Shown here: positions 32,540 to 40,555 of the stretch, piece after piece | Layout: each line of letters begins with the position of its first letter | Position numbering within the stretch: the stretch's first letter is position 1 | From: Vibrio sp. 10N.286.49.B1 | GTDB lineage: Bacteria > Pseudomonadota > Gammaproteobacteria > Enterobacterales > Vibrionaceae | NCBI RefSeq assembly: GCF_002873335.1 | Contig: NZ_MCUW01000036.1 | Location: 1 to 41,145, forward strand | DNA: 41,145 bases | Direction: 5' to 3' | The notes under the pieces: generated by a model | Seen by the model: the letters and a program-made list of their open reading frames with translations, nothing else | What the model was told of the DNA's origin: nothing | Database searches by the model: none | Position numbers and translations under genes: made by a program

Positions 32540-34414
32540 ATGCGTTTAAAACCGATACTACTTAGCTTTATCGCTCTATTTGTCCTCCTATCGGTCATCG
32601 GAGGGCAATGGTACTGGCAGCACAACTTCACATCATTACAAGCTCAACATGAAAGCTGGTTGAACCGATTTGTTGAAAACATAGATAGTAAACTCGACAA
32701 ATATCGGCATATTCCGCAGCTTCTTTCCCAAGATCGTGAGTTGGTCGACGCACTCTTGTCGCCAGATAACAGCGCTCAGCTAGAAGTAACGAACCGCTAC
32801 CTATCGCAGGCCAATCGCATTGTTCAGGCTTCGGACACTTACTTAATTGATAAATTTGGCAACACGATTGCTTCTAGCAACTGGCATTTACCTCATTCTT
32901 TTGTTGGTAAAAACTTCGCATTTAGACCGTATTTTCAACAAGCGATTCAAGGAAGACAAAGCAGTTACTTTGCTCTGGGATCAACCTCTGGACGCCGAGG
33001 GTATTACTATTCTTATCCTGTCACATACGCCGCCGAGCATATCGGCGTTGTCGTGGTCAAAATGGATCTCTCAACGATTGAACGCAACTGGCAAAGTGAC
33101 ACCAGTATCTATGTGGCCACCGATAATCACCATGTGGTTTTCATGTCTAGTGACGCCGACTGGTTGTTTCATAGCTTATCCTCCATAGACGATGATGTAT
33201 TAGAAGACATCAAACAATCCCGCCAATATCTCACTACCTCCATCCAGGATTTGGGCTTTAAAGGTAAATTGTCGGGAGATTCCAGTGTCATTACCAAACC
33301 CAGCCGTAATGTCTTTACCCAAGACTTCCTGATGACCCAGCGAGATTCCGGCGTTCCCAACTTAACACTGCGCGTACTCACGCCCCTGTCGACACTCTAT
33401 ATTGATATTGTTGGCTTCATATTTATCCTATTTCTACTGTTTGTGACCGCGTATCTCATTGTCGTTCTGATCGCAATGCGCCAATCAAAACATCGCCAGA
33501 TTGAACGCCTGCAAGCCGAAGCAAAACAAAAGCTTGAATTTCTCGTGATGGAGCGTACGTCTGAGCTTCATGTAGAAATTGATGGGCGAGTAAAAACAGA
33601 AAAAGCGCTCAGAAAAACCCAAGATGAACTCGTGCAAGCAGCCAAACTCGCGGTATTAGGGCAAATGTCAGCAAGCATTAGCCATGAGTTAAATAACCCA
33701 CTAGCCGCTATTCGCAGCTTCGCTGAAAATGGACAACGCTTCATCGATAAAGACAACATCGATCGAGCAAAAGACAACTTAGCCCGGATTGTCGTACTCA
33801 CAGAACGTATGGCTAAGATTAGCCAGCAATTGAAATCATTTGCGCGGCGCAGTGACGCCAATGAATTGAGTGAAGTCCGCCTCGCCCCTGTCATTTTTTC
33901 AACCATAGAATTAGTCCAGCCACAACTCAAAACCAGCCAGGTTACTTTGGATTATCTCGCATCGGATGAGATTATTGTTATTTGGGTGAATCCTATTCAA
34001 GTCGAACAAGTACTCATTAACCTTATCAGTAACGCGGTACAAGCGATGGAGCACCACCAATCTAAACAACTCCAGATATCGGTAGAAACCCATCCCAATA
34101 ATGTATCAATTCATATCGATGATTCCGGCCCAGGACTTGATAAGCAAACTATCAATGACTTATTTGAACCCTTCTATACAACGAAAGACAACGGTCTAGG
34201 GCTCGGGCTATCGATTTCTCAGCAGATTATTCATAATCTCAAAGGTAAAATATCAGTGGCAAGTTCACCATTAGGAGGGGCTCGCTTTACGGTCGCCCTT
34301 CCGAGAGTTCGCGACGAAAGCTCACTCAGTCACAACAATGGCTGTGATGGTGACAGTCGTACCAGTAACGACGATGCTGATAGTCGTAAAACAGCCAAAC
34401 CTAACGAGCTATAA
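32540..34414 (+). CDS. dctB: C4-dicarboxylate sensor histidine kinase DctB
   Basis: A 624-residue membrane sensor kinase. One transmembrane helix (about 6-25) precedes a periplasmic double-Cache sensor of about 260 residues (including YLIDKFGNTIASSNWHLP and YYYSYPV), a second helix (about 292-315) leads into a coiled coil and the kinase core: phospho-acceptor His382 in SISHELNNPLAAI, then NLISNAVQAM (N box), DSGPGL (G1) and GLGLGLSIS (G2). DctB senses C4-dicarboxylates and phosphorylates DctD. I chose the ATG at 32540 because of the adjacent GGAGG; the frame is open to 32456. It ends in a polar tail rich in Asp, Ser and Arg. Confidence 0.92.
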   Translation: MRLKPILLSFIALFVLLSVIGGQWYWQHNFTSLQAQHESWLNRFVENIDSKLDKYRHIPQLLSQDRELVDALLSPDNSAQLEVTNRYLSQANRIVQASDTYLIDKFGNTIASSNWHLPHSFVGKNFAFRPYFQQAIQGRQSSYFALGSTSGRRGYYYSYPVTYAAEHIGVVVVKMDLSTIERNWQSDTSIYVATDNHHVVFMSSDADWLFHSLSSIDDDVLEDIKQSRQYLTTSIQDLGFKGKLSGDSSVITKPSRNVFTQDFLMTQRDSGVPNLTLRVLTPLSTLYIDIVGFIFILFLLFVTAYLIVVLIAMRQSKHRQIERLQAEAKQKLEFLVMERTSELHVEIDGRVKTEKALRKTQDELVQAAKLAVLGQMSASISHELNNPLAAIRSFAENGQRFIDKDNIDRAKDNLARIVVLTERMAKISQQLKSFARRSDANELSEVRLAPVIFSTIELVQPQLKTSQVTLDYLASDEIIVIWVNPIQVEQVLINLISNAVQAMEHHQSKQLQISVETHPNNVSIHIDDSGPGLDKQTINDLFEPFYTTKDNGLGLGLSISQQIIHNLKGKISVASSPLGGARFTVALPRVRDESSLSHNNGCDGDSRTSNDDADSRKTAKPNEL

Positions 34415-34501
34415 AGGTTACGGCTTCTGCATATAGCGGTTTTAACATGTCATCGTGTAGGTAAATAACCGCTTAGTTTGTCGCCAATTAAACCACATAC
34501 C

Positions 34502-34533
34502 AACTAAAGCGCTCACTAACTAAAGCGCTTACT
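34502..34533. repeat. 16-bp tandem duplication between dctB and dctD
   Basis: Two adjacent 16-base units (34502-34517 and 34518-34533) agree at 15 of 16 positions, followed by a partial third (gactaag). It is in the 150-bp gap before dctD. Confidence 0.85.
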
Positions 34534-34564
34534 GACTAAGTTTGCAGCGAATAAGGATTAACCT

Positions 34565-35908
34565 ATGAGCCATGTGTTCCTCATTGATGATGAATCGGAT
34601 ATACGGATTGCGTTACAGCAAAGTTTTGACCTCGCGGATATCAACGCGCAGTGCTTCTCATCAGTGGAGGATGCATTACTCGCACTGCAGCACCAAGAAA
34701 CGCCCCCTATGGTTATTATTTCTGATATCCGCCTACCCGGCTTATCAGGGATGGAACTCTTGAGAACCATTACTCATCGGCATCACGATATCCCTGTTAT
34801 TTTAATAACGGGGCATGGGGATATTTCAATGGCGGTTCAAGCCATTCATGAAGGCGCTTATGACTTCATTGAAAAACCCTTCTCTGCCGACCGCCTCATT
34901 GAGACGACGTTGCGGGCGATAGAGAAGCGCCAACTGACCCTAGAGAATGAACGCCTCAAACAATCACTGAAAGTAAGCCAAACCCTCGGCCCTCGAATTA
35001 TCGGTGACACTCCCATCATTCAAGATCTTAGACAGACCATCACTGCGGTCGCCGATACCAGTGCGGATATTCTATTGTTTGGCGAAACGGGCACAGGCAA
35101 AGAATTGGTGGCCCGGTCATTACATGAACAAAGCACAAGACGAGAAGCCAACTTTGTTGCTGTCAATTGTGGGGCCGTGCCAGAAAACCTAATCGAAAGC
35201 GAATTATATGGTCATGAAAAAGGGGCCTTTACCGGTGCAGACAGTGTGCGAGTGGGCAAATTTGAACATGCCCAAGGTGGAACTCTGTTCCTTGATGAGA
35301 TTGAATCTATGCCGATGCAAGCCCAGATTCGCTTACTCAGAGTACTACAAGAAAGGGTCATTGAGCGTATCGGCTCCAACCACTTAATGCCACTTGATAT
35401 TCGCATTATTGCGGCCACAAAAGTTGATTTAAAAAAGGCAGCATCGAACGGGGTGTTTCGTGAAGACCTCTATTATCGCCTCAACGTAGTGACGCTGCAC
35501 CTCCCCTCTCTTCGTCAGCGGAAAGAAGATATCCCCGCGCTTTTCCATCACTTTTTGTTAGTTGCAGCTGCTCGGTACGGAAAAACAGCCAGCACACTTC
35601 CCGCTAAAGATCTGCAAACGTTAATGAGCCAAAATTGGCCCGGCAATGTCAGAGAGTTGAGAAATTGCGCTGAACGGTTCGTTTTACTGGGTAAACTCAG
35701 TAACGTCGGACAACCTGATAACACCAATACAGATACACCATTAACGATACAAGTAGCGGAATTCGAAAAAGCCCTGATAGAGCAAACATTGATTAGCTGT
35801 GATGGAAAAATTAATGAAACCATGGCCACACTGCAAACCGCGCGCAAAACGCTTTACGACAAGATGCAAAAGTACGGCCTGGATAAGAACAATTACAAGA
35901 AAGAGTAG
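34565..35908 (+). CDS. dctD: C4-dicarboxylate response regulator DctD (sigma-54 activator)
   Basis: A 447-residue NtrC-type activator. The receiver domain (1 to about 120) has the phospho-acceptor Asp54 in IISDIRLPG; the AAA+ domain carries Walker A GETGTGKE (173-180), the sigma-54 contact loop GAFTGA (220-225) and a Walker B LFLDEIE; the C-terminal Fis-type helix-turn-helix (INETMATLQTARKTLYDKMQKYGL) binds DNA. When phosphorylated by DctB it should drive sigma-54 transcription of dctPQM, whose promoter 3.7 kb away fits. AAGGA lies seven bases before the ATG. Confidence 0.94.
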   Translation: MSHVFLIDDESDIRIALQQSFDLADINAQCFSSVEDALLALQHQETPPMVIISDIRLPGLSGMELLRTITHRHHDIPVILITGHGDISMAVQAIHEGAYDFIEKPFSADRLIETTLRAIEKRQLTLENERLKQSLKVSQTLGPRIIGDTPIIQDLRQTITAVADTSADILLFGETGTGKELVARSLHEQSTRREANFVAVNCGAVPENLIESELYGHEKGAFTGADSVRVGKFEHAQGGTLFLDEIESMPMQAQIRLLRVLQERVIERIGSNHLMPLDIRIIAATKVDLKKAASNGVFREDLYYRLNVVTLHLPSLRQRKEDIPALFHHFLLVAAARYGKTASTLPAKDLQTLMSQNWPGNVRELRNCAERFVLLGKLSNVGQPDNTNTDTPLTIQVAEFEKALIEQTLISCDGKINETMATLQTARKTLYDKMQKYGLDKNNYKKE

Positions 35909-36049
35909 ACAAGGTCTACGAGGATAGATGGCGAGCTTAGCTCTCAAGGGGCATGGCGTAATGCGCAAGACGAAATAAACTCGAAAATTTGGTAGCGAAC
36001 CCTATACTCAATTTAACAATAATAAATTGGTAACATTAAGAGGTTATGT

Positions 36050-36232
36050 ATGGGTGAAAAAATAACGGTACCAGCCATTACAGAAACCATTGAGATTGAT
36101 GGTGTTTATTACGTCGAACAACGTGAACCCCAAGACCGCAGAAAGCAGCACAATAAAAAGGTATTGTACGAACGACGCACCTCTAATGACCCGCGGCTAA
36201 AAAACATCAAACACATTGACGAAGAGGTATGA
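36050..36232 (+). CDS. Small conserved-looking hypothetical protein (60 residues)
   Basis: A 60-residue polar protein that I do not recognise. The N-terminal half has a short strand-like stretch (ETIEIDGVYYVEQRE) and the C-terminal half is rich in Arg, Lys and His (QDRRKQHNKKVLYERRTSND). There is no signal peptide or membrane segment, so it should be cytoplasmic; the basic centre could bind nucleic acid, but that is only a possibility. The AGAGG seven bases before the ATG and its own intergenic space support a real gene. It lies between dctD and the convergent dctM, and its stop codon is inside an inverted repeat. Confidence 0.6.
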   Translation: MGEKITVPAITETIEIDGVYYVEQREPQDRRKQHNKKVLYERRTSNDPRLKNIKHIDEEV

Positions 36233-36248
36233 ACCTTTTTCGTCAATG
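36214..36248. terminator. Possible bidirectional terminator between the 60-residue gene and dctM
   Basis: Perfect 10-base arms (cattgacgaa at 36214-36223, ttcgtcaatg at 36239-36248), extended inward by agg/cct, span the stop codon of the small gene. T-rich sequence follows only loosely on each strand, so the efficiency is uncertain. Confidence 0.5.
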
Positions 36249-36262
36249 CACCATTATTTTCG

Positions 36263-37624
36263 CTATTTGGTGATGATCTCTGGCCCCATTAGCAACGTTG
36301 GTAACCAAGTCGATACCCACGGTACGTAAGTCACGATAATTAAGAACAAGAACATGACACCTACCCAGGGTAGAGCGGCTTTTACCACATTCATCATCGA
36401 CATTTTCGCAACCCCTGCCGTGACAAATAAATTCAACCCAACCGGTGGCGTAATCATCCCTATTTCCATGTTCACCACCATCATGATTCCAAGGTGAATA
36501 GGATCAATACCCAAAGCAATAGCAATTGGAAACACTAAAGGTGCCACGATAATGAGCAGCCCTGATGGTTCCATAAACTGCCCGCCAAGCAACAATAAGA
36601 TGTTAACCACAATTAAGAAGGTGATCGGTCCTAGTCCTGCAGACAGCATAGATTCAGTGATCATCTGAGGAATACGTTCTTCCGTTAATACATGCTTTAA
36701 AATCAAGGCATTAGCAATGATAAATAACAGCATTATCGTCAGCTTTCCTGCCTCATATAAGGTGTGTTTTGTGTCTTTATGCACAAACGCTTCCACAACC
36801 TTAACCAGCACAGGCTTGGTATTCTTTTTATCCGCAAATGGTCCCATGTCTTTGTAGATAAAGTTGGCAATCAGGAATGAATACACGGCAGCCACCGCCG
36901 CCGCCTCGGTCGGCGTGAAAATACCACCATAAATACCACCAAGGATAATCACGACCAGCAGTAAGCCCCAACTTGCGTCTTTTGCAGAGTCAAACGCTTC
37001 TCTCCACCCCACAAAGGGCTGCTTAGGTAAGCCTTTCACTCGCGCGGCAATATAGATGGCAATCATCAACATGAGACCGGCGAGCAAACCAGGAATAACG
37101 CCCCCCAAAAACATGCGACCTACCGACACATCGGTTGCGGCAGCATACACCACCATAACAATAGAGGGAGGAATCAAGATTCCCAGCGTCCCTGCGTTAC
37201 AAATGACCCCGGCCGCAAATTCTTTGGTATAGCCGTTCTTGATCATACCCGCAATCACAATGCTACCGATCGCTACCACGGTCGCTGGCGACGAACCAGA
37301 CAGAGCGGCAAACATCATACAGGCCACAACCGATGCCATCGCCAAACCACCACGAAATGAACCCACCATCGCTATTGCGAAACGAATGATTCGTTTAGCC
37401 ACTCCTCCTGTCGACATAAAGCTCGACGCTAGAATGAAAAATGGAATCGCAAGCAGGGTATAGTGACCCGCGAAAGCATTAAAAAGCGTCTGCGCCACTG
37501 ATGCCAAAGACGCATCTGAGTGCATTAATAGAAATAAAACACTCGATAAACCCAGTGATATCGCAATGGGCACGCCCACGAGCATAAAAGCGATAACCAT
37601 TAAAAATAGAAATAAAATCGCCAT
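36263..37624 (-). CDS. dctM: TRAP transporter large permease DctM
   Basis: A 453-residue membrane protein with about 12-13 hydrophobic helices, the ion-driven translocating subunit of a TRAP transporter for C4-dicarboxylates. Family blocks are visible: SLGLSSVLFLLM, FFILASSFMSTGGVAKRIIRFA, SGSSPATVVAIGSIVIAGMIKNGYTKEFAAGV, GILIPPSIVMVVYA, and the C-terminal MEIGMITPPVGLNLFV. Start is three bases after the dctQ stop with GGGG inside the dctQ end, so translation is coupled. Last gene of dctPQM. Confidence 0.95.
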   Translation of the reverse strand: MAILFLFLMVIAFMLVGVPIAISLGLSSVLFLLMHSDASLASVAQTLFNAFAGHYTLLAIPFFILASSFMSTGGVAKRIIRFAIAMVGSFRGGLAMASVVACMMFAALSGSSPATVVAIGSIVIAGMIKNGYTKEFAAGVICNAGTLGILIPPSIVMVVYAAATDVSVGRMFLGGVIPGLLAGLMLMIAIYIAARVKGLPKQPFVGWREAFDSAKDASWGLLLVVIILGGIYGGIFTPTEAAAVAAVYSFLIANFIYKDMGPFADKKNTKPVLVKVVEAFVHKDTKHTLYEAGKLTIMLLFIIANALILKHVLTEERIPQMITESMLSAGLGPITFLIVVNILLLLGGQFMEPSGLLIIVAPLVFPIAIALGIDPIHLGIMMVVNMEIGMITPPVGLNLFVTAGVAKMSMMNVVKAALPWVGVMFLFLIIVTYVPWVSTWLPTLLMGPEIITK

Positions 37625-37627
37625 CGA

Positions 37628-38338
37628 TTATTGCCCCTTATCCTTGGTGTGGCTGGTGTTCTGTTCAGTTTCTGACGAGTGACGTTGTTGCGAGGTATTC
37701 AGGCTTTCAAAGGCGTTGTTGTCTGCCATTTCCGCCTTTAGTGCTTCCAAATCTTCCTCTGCTTCATGCCCTGCAATCATCCGGTCCATCTTGCCAGTCA
37801 CAACCTGATAAGCGACCTGAAGGAAACGATAGGTAAGCATGGCCATGCCAATAGGCAATGCCATGTAAGGAATAAAACGGGGTAATTTTTCATAACGCTC
37901 ACCTTCATTCAGCCAATCCGCTAAAAATTGCAAGACCTCAGGCATTGGAATGTCATCAGTTTCATACCATGCACGCTCAGTTACGAATGGATACCAATAA
38001 TTCCAAGAACCGATAAGGAGCAGAATTGAGAACGTCAAACAGCTTAGTACCGCGACAATCGCGCATACCTTACGCCATTTCTCGGACACCATATTGATAA
38101 TGACGTCTACGCCGATGTGAAAGTGCTTTTTTACCCCATAGGACGCGCCGACCAAGACCATCCATGCGAACATAAATACGGTCAACTCCAGCGCCCAAAG
38201 AATATTGTCATTAAAGACATAACGCGAAATAACATTCGCAAACGTCAAGAGGGTCATCGCACCTAAAAAGAAGGCAATGAGCGTTTCTTCAAACGCATCG
38301 GTGACGTTACCGACTTTAGTCATTATTGATTGTTCCAT
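37628..38338 (-). CDS. dctQ: TRAP transporter small permease DctQ
   Basis: A 236-residue membrane protein with the four-helix DctQ fold (ETLIAFFLGAMTLLTFANVISRYVFNDNILWALELTVFMFAWMVLVGASYGVKKHFHIGVDVII) and an acidic hydrophilic tail (about 190-236). It stabilises DctM in the membrane and carries a longer loop than the smallest family members. The frame is open to 38428, but that would include a strong intergenic hairpin; the ATG at 38338 (MEQSIMTKVGN) is the best start, with 38347 and 38323 as alternatives and no clear Shine-Dalgarno. Confidence 0.9.
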   Translation of the reverse strand: MEQSIMTKVGNVTDAFEETLIAFFLGAMTLLTFANVISRYVFNDNILWALELTVFMFAWMVLVGASYGVKKHFHIGVDVIINMVSEKWRKVCAIVAVLSCLTFSILLLIGSWNYWYPFVTERAWYETDDIPMPEVLQFLADWLNEGERYEKLPRFIPYMALPIGMAMLTYRFLQVAYQVVTGKMDRMIAGHEAEEDLEALKAEMADNNAFESLNTSQQRHSSETEQNTSHTKDKGQ

Positions 38339-38371
38339 GTGAACCATCACTTTAAAAATAAGGGCAGAAAG

Positions 38372-38397
38372 ATAGACCTTGTTCCAACAAGGTCTAT
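38372..38397 (-). promoter_or_regulatory. Intercistronic hairpin between dctP and dctQ
   Basis: A perfect 12-bp inverted repeat (38372-38383 with 38386-38397) with a minimal loop lies just before dctQ. On the minus strand it is followed by only a weak pyrimidine tract. Such hairpins behind binding-protein genes often protect the upstream message or partly stop transcription, giving more binding protein than permease. Confidence 0.75.
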
Positions 38398-38480
38398 AGA
38401 AATGAATAGGTACTGACGTAAGCTGCACGATTACCTTGAGTACTCGCTTGAGAGTACGCTGGTATTAAGCACTGCGAGGG

Positions 38481-38525
38481 TGAGCACCAATATTATGAGC
38501 ACGAATATTATGAGCACGAACGACA
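38481..38525. repeat. 15-bp tandem repeat (three copies) between dctP and dctQ
   Basis: Three adjacent 15-base units beginning tgagcac (38481, 38496, 38511); the first two differ at one base and the third diverges in its last five. It lies about 50 bases after the dctP stop. Confidence 0.85.
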
Positions 38526-38574
38526 TGAATACAGTGGTGACATTACATCCACGCCGTTCGCACCGTTCCTCGCA

Positions 38575-39573
38575 TTACTGTTGATTAGACGCCAATGCCG
38601 CCTCTATCAGTTCAGCGCCAATATCTTTCTCAAACTTCGTCCAAACTGGTTTAAGTGCATCGACCCATTGTTGACGTTGCTCTGGCGTCAGCGTGCGAAC
38701 TTCACCACCGGCCTCAATGATATTGTTTTTGTTGGCAAGGTTAACCTGACCAGATTCTGCATTTCGGGTCTCCGTCACCTCTTGGATAATCGTACCTAAC
38801 TGGCTGCGAACATCATCTGGCAACTCTTTCCAGAAGTCGTTCGATGTCACGACTAAATAATCCAAAATGCCATGGTTGGTTTCTGTTACCCCATCTTGTA
38901 CTTCAAAAAACTTTTTACCGTAGATGTTTGACCATGTATTTTCTTGGCCATCGATGACTTTAGTTTGCAAGCCTCCATAAACCTCTTTGAACGACATTTT
39001 TTGTGGATTGGCGCCGAGTTGTTCAAATTGAGCCACGAGCACATCTGAGGCTTGAACTCGAAATTTTAGGCCTTTTGCATCTTCAGGAACCAATAACGGC
39101 TTATTCGCCGACATTTGCTTCATGCCATTGTGCCAAAAAGCCAGGCCTTGCAGACCACGACGTTTCATGGCGTTCTTAAGTTTTTCGCCAGATTCAGAGT
39201 TCTGGAAACGGTCGACAGCGTTCACGTCTTCAAACAAAAAAGGTAAATCGAAAATGCGGTATTTTTTGGTGAACTTTTCAAACTTAGACAATGACGGTGC
39301 CGCCAGCTGTACATCACCATTTAACATGGCTTCCAACACTTTGTTGTCATCATATAGCGTTGAGTTAGGGAAGACCTGCATACAAGCTTTACCGTTCATT
39401 TCTGTATTAACACGTTCTTCAAGAAGAGAAGCGGCAATCCCCTTGGGATGCTTATCCGTATTCGTTACATGGCTAAACTTGATGACAATTTCACCTGGAT
39501 CGCAATTAGCTGCCGCATTAAAACTGGCAATCGACAAGATGGAAACGGTAAGTAGGGATAGAGGCTTTAACAT
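38575..39573 (-). CDS. dctP: TRAP transporter C4-dicarboxylate-binding protein DctP
   Basis: A 332-residue periplasmic binding protein with a signal peptide (cleavage near residue 22, NAAA then NCDPGE). The DctP family blocks are IVIKFSHVTNTDKHPKGIAASLLEERVN, NSTLYDDNKVLEAMLNGDVQLAAPSLSKF, the LKFRVQASDV block with the arginine that binds the substrate carboxylate, and EVYGGLQTKVIDGQENTWSNIYGKKFFEVQ. It captures succinate, fumarate or malate for DctQM. AAGGAG precedes the ATG and a sigma-54 promoter lies 56 bases upstream. First gene of dctPQM. Confidence 0.95.
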   Translation of the reverse strand: MLKPLSLLTVSILSIASFNAAANCDPGEIVIKFSHVTNTDKHPKGIAASLLEERVNTEMNGKACMQVFPNSTLYDDNKVLEAMLNGDVQLAAPSLSKFEKFTKKYRIFDLPFLFEDVNAVDRFQNSESGEKLKNAMKRRGLQGLAFWHNGMKQMSANKPLLVPEDAKGLKFRVQASDVLVAQFEQLGANPQKMSFKEVYGGLQTKVIDGQENTWSNIYGKKFFEVQDGVTETNHGILDYLVVTSNDFWKELPDDVRSQLGTIIQEVTETRNAESGQVNLANKNNIIEAGGEVRTLTPEQRQQWVDALKPVWTKFEKDIGAELIEAALASNQQ

Positions 39574-39628
39574 TCTTGTTCTCCTTGGATTGAAGCAGTC
39601 CCGTCAATGGGTACTGAGACTTCAATAC

Positions 39629-39644
39629 AGCAAGAAGAATACCA
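39629..39644 (-). promoter_or_regulatory. Sigma-54 promoter of dctPQM
   Basis: On the minus strand TGGTAT, five bases, TTGCT gives the exact GG-N10-GC spacing of a sigma-54 -24/-12 promoter (consensus TGGCAC-N5-TTGCW). The start should be near 39618, about 45 bases before the dctP ATG. The DctD gene encoded nearby is the natural activator. Confidence 0.78.
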
Positions 39645-39654
39645 ATTACATTAT

Positions 39655-39667
39655 TATCAATAGTTTC
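39655..39667 (+). promoter_or_regulatory. IHF-like site upstream of the dctP promoter
   Basis: The sequence tatcaatagtttc matches WATCAANNNNTTR except at the last base. It lies between the -24 element and the candidate activator site, where a DNA bend would help DctD reach the polymerase. Confidence 0.4.
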
Positions 39668-39716
39668 AATACGTTAATAATCCATAAGGAGGTTCATGTT
39701 GAAATACGCGGAAAAA

Positions 39717-39736
39717 ATGGGGGGAAACCCACCCAT
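39717..39736. promoter_or_regulatory. Candidate DctD upstream activator site
   Basis: A 20-bp imperfect palindrome (atgggggg then aaac then ccacccat, 7 of 8 arm pairs) is centred about 108 bp upstream of the predicted dctP start, an ordinary distance for a sigma-54 enhancer. Assignment to DctD is by position only. Confidence 0.4.
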
Positions 39737-39851
39737 CAAATAGGCAATGACGGGTGATTATTGACTCATTGATAAGGCAAGATGACCACGTTAATACGAA
39801 AAACCTCGCGTGATCATTCATTACCTGTCTAATTTAAATCGTTTGCCTCGC

Positions 39852-40388
39852 TCACCGAGTGCTGCGGACAAAATGATGTTGTACCATGGCGTCTAGGTAG
39901 GTCTCCGTTTTAACAAAATCAAAATGTAGCGGGTTAAGCAATGCGCCAAACAAAGGCGCTCCGCCACCAAGTAACACTGGAATAGTGGTGATGATGAGCT
40001 CATCGATCATATCTTCTTTTAAGAAATTTTGTATCGTCACCCCACCGTCTATGTAAAGATTCTGATACCCCTTTGCGTTGATATCACTGACCACTTCTTT
40101 TAATGGGCCTTTGACCAAAAATACCTTGTCTTCGTAGCCCGTCGGGACCGAATCCATTGTGTTCGACAGGACAAAAACAGGCTTGCTGTAAGGCCAATCA
40201 ACACCAAAACTCAGTACCATCTCTAATGTATTACGGCCCATGACCATGGCATCAATACGATCGAAGTGGTCGTTATACCCCATATCTAACCCTTCTGGGT
40301 TTGGTATCGCATGTAACCAGTCAATCTTTCCTTTTTTATCGGCAATATACCCATCTAAACTCGTCGCAATAAAAACACTGTTTGACAT
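39852..40388 (-). CDS. Dihydrofolate reductase / RibD C-terminal family protein
   Basis: A 178-residue protein of the RibD C-terminal (DHFR-fold) family, probably an NADPH-dependent reductase of unknown substrate. Visible: SNSVFIATSLDGYIADKKGKIDWL at the N-terminus, DAMVMGRNTLEMVLSFG, the nucleotide-binding glycine segment LYIDGGVTIQNFL, and LIITTIPVLLGGGAPLFG. It is not a canonical folate-pathway FolA. The ATG at 40388 has a GGG-type site; the frame opens at 40406. It is divergent from a TetR gene, whose operator may also control it. Confidence 0.85.
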   Translation of the reverse strand: MSNSVFIATSLDGYIADKKGKIDWLHAIPNPEGLDMGYNDHFDRIDAMVMGRNTLEMVLSFGVDWPYSKPVFVLSNTMDSVPTGYEDKVFLVKGPLKEVVSDINAKGYQNLYIDGGVTIQNFLKEDMIDELIITTIPVLLGGGAPLFGALLNPLHFDFVKTETYLDAMVQHHFVRSTR

Positions 40389-40482
40389 GATAAGACCCAC
40401 TCTCATTGGTTCATTTGAACGTCATTATTGATTCATTAAAACAACCGCGCTTACGTTAATGCTGTAAACGTAGGCATCAGAC

Positions 40483-40511
40483 TTGGCTTTTAATTCATCT
40501 TACACTAAAAT
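40483..40511 (+). promoter_or_regulatory. Candidate sigma-70 promoter of the right-end TetR gene
   Basis: TTGGCT (40483-40488), a 17-bp spacer and TAAAAT (40506-40511). Transcription would begin near 40518, inside the palindrome described next, and 38 bases before the ATG. Confidence 0.55.
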
Positions 40512-40512
40512 A

Positions 40513-40527
40513 TTCTACACTGTAGAA
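40513..40527. promoter_or_regulatory. Palindromic operator between the TetR and reductase genes
   Basis: A perfect 15-bp palindrome, ttctaca-c-tgtagaa, lies directly behind the -10 and over the expected start of the TetR gene. Size and position are those of a TetR-family autoregulatory operator, and it could also repress the divergent reductase gene. Confidence 0.65.
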
Positions 40528-40555
40528 ATTAATGCTAGTTTAGCGAGTAAAGTCA

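Noticed and set aside
39686..39743. A near-perfect Shine-Dalgarno (AAGGAGG) followed by a 15-codon frame on the plus strand
   Set aside because: The spacing to ATG is only three bases, the peptide has no recognisable feature and no gene follows on that strand; it also overlaps the candidate activator site.
39122..39757. A 211-codon open frame on the plus strand over dctP and its promoter
   Set aside because: It is antisense to a clearly coding dctP, has no sensible composition and runs across the sigma-54 promoter region; a shadow frame.
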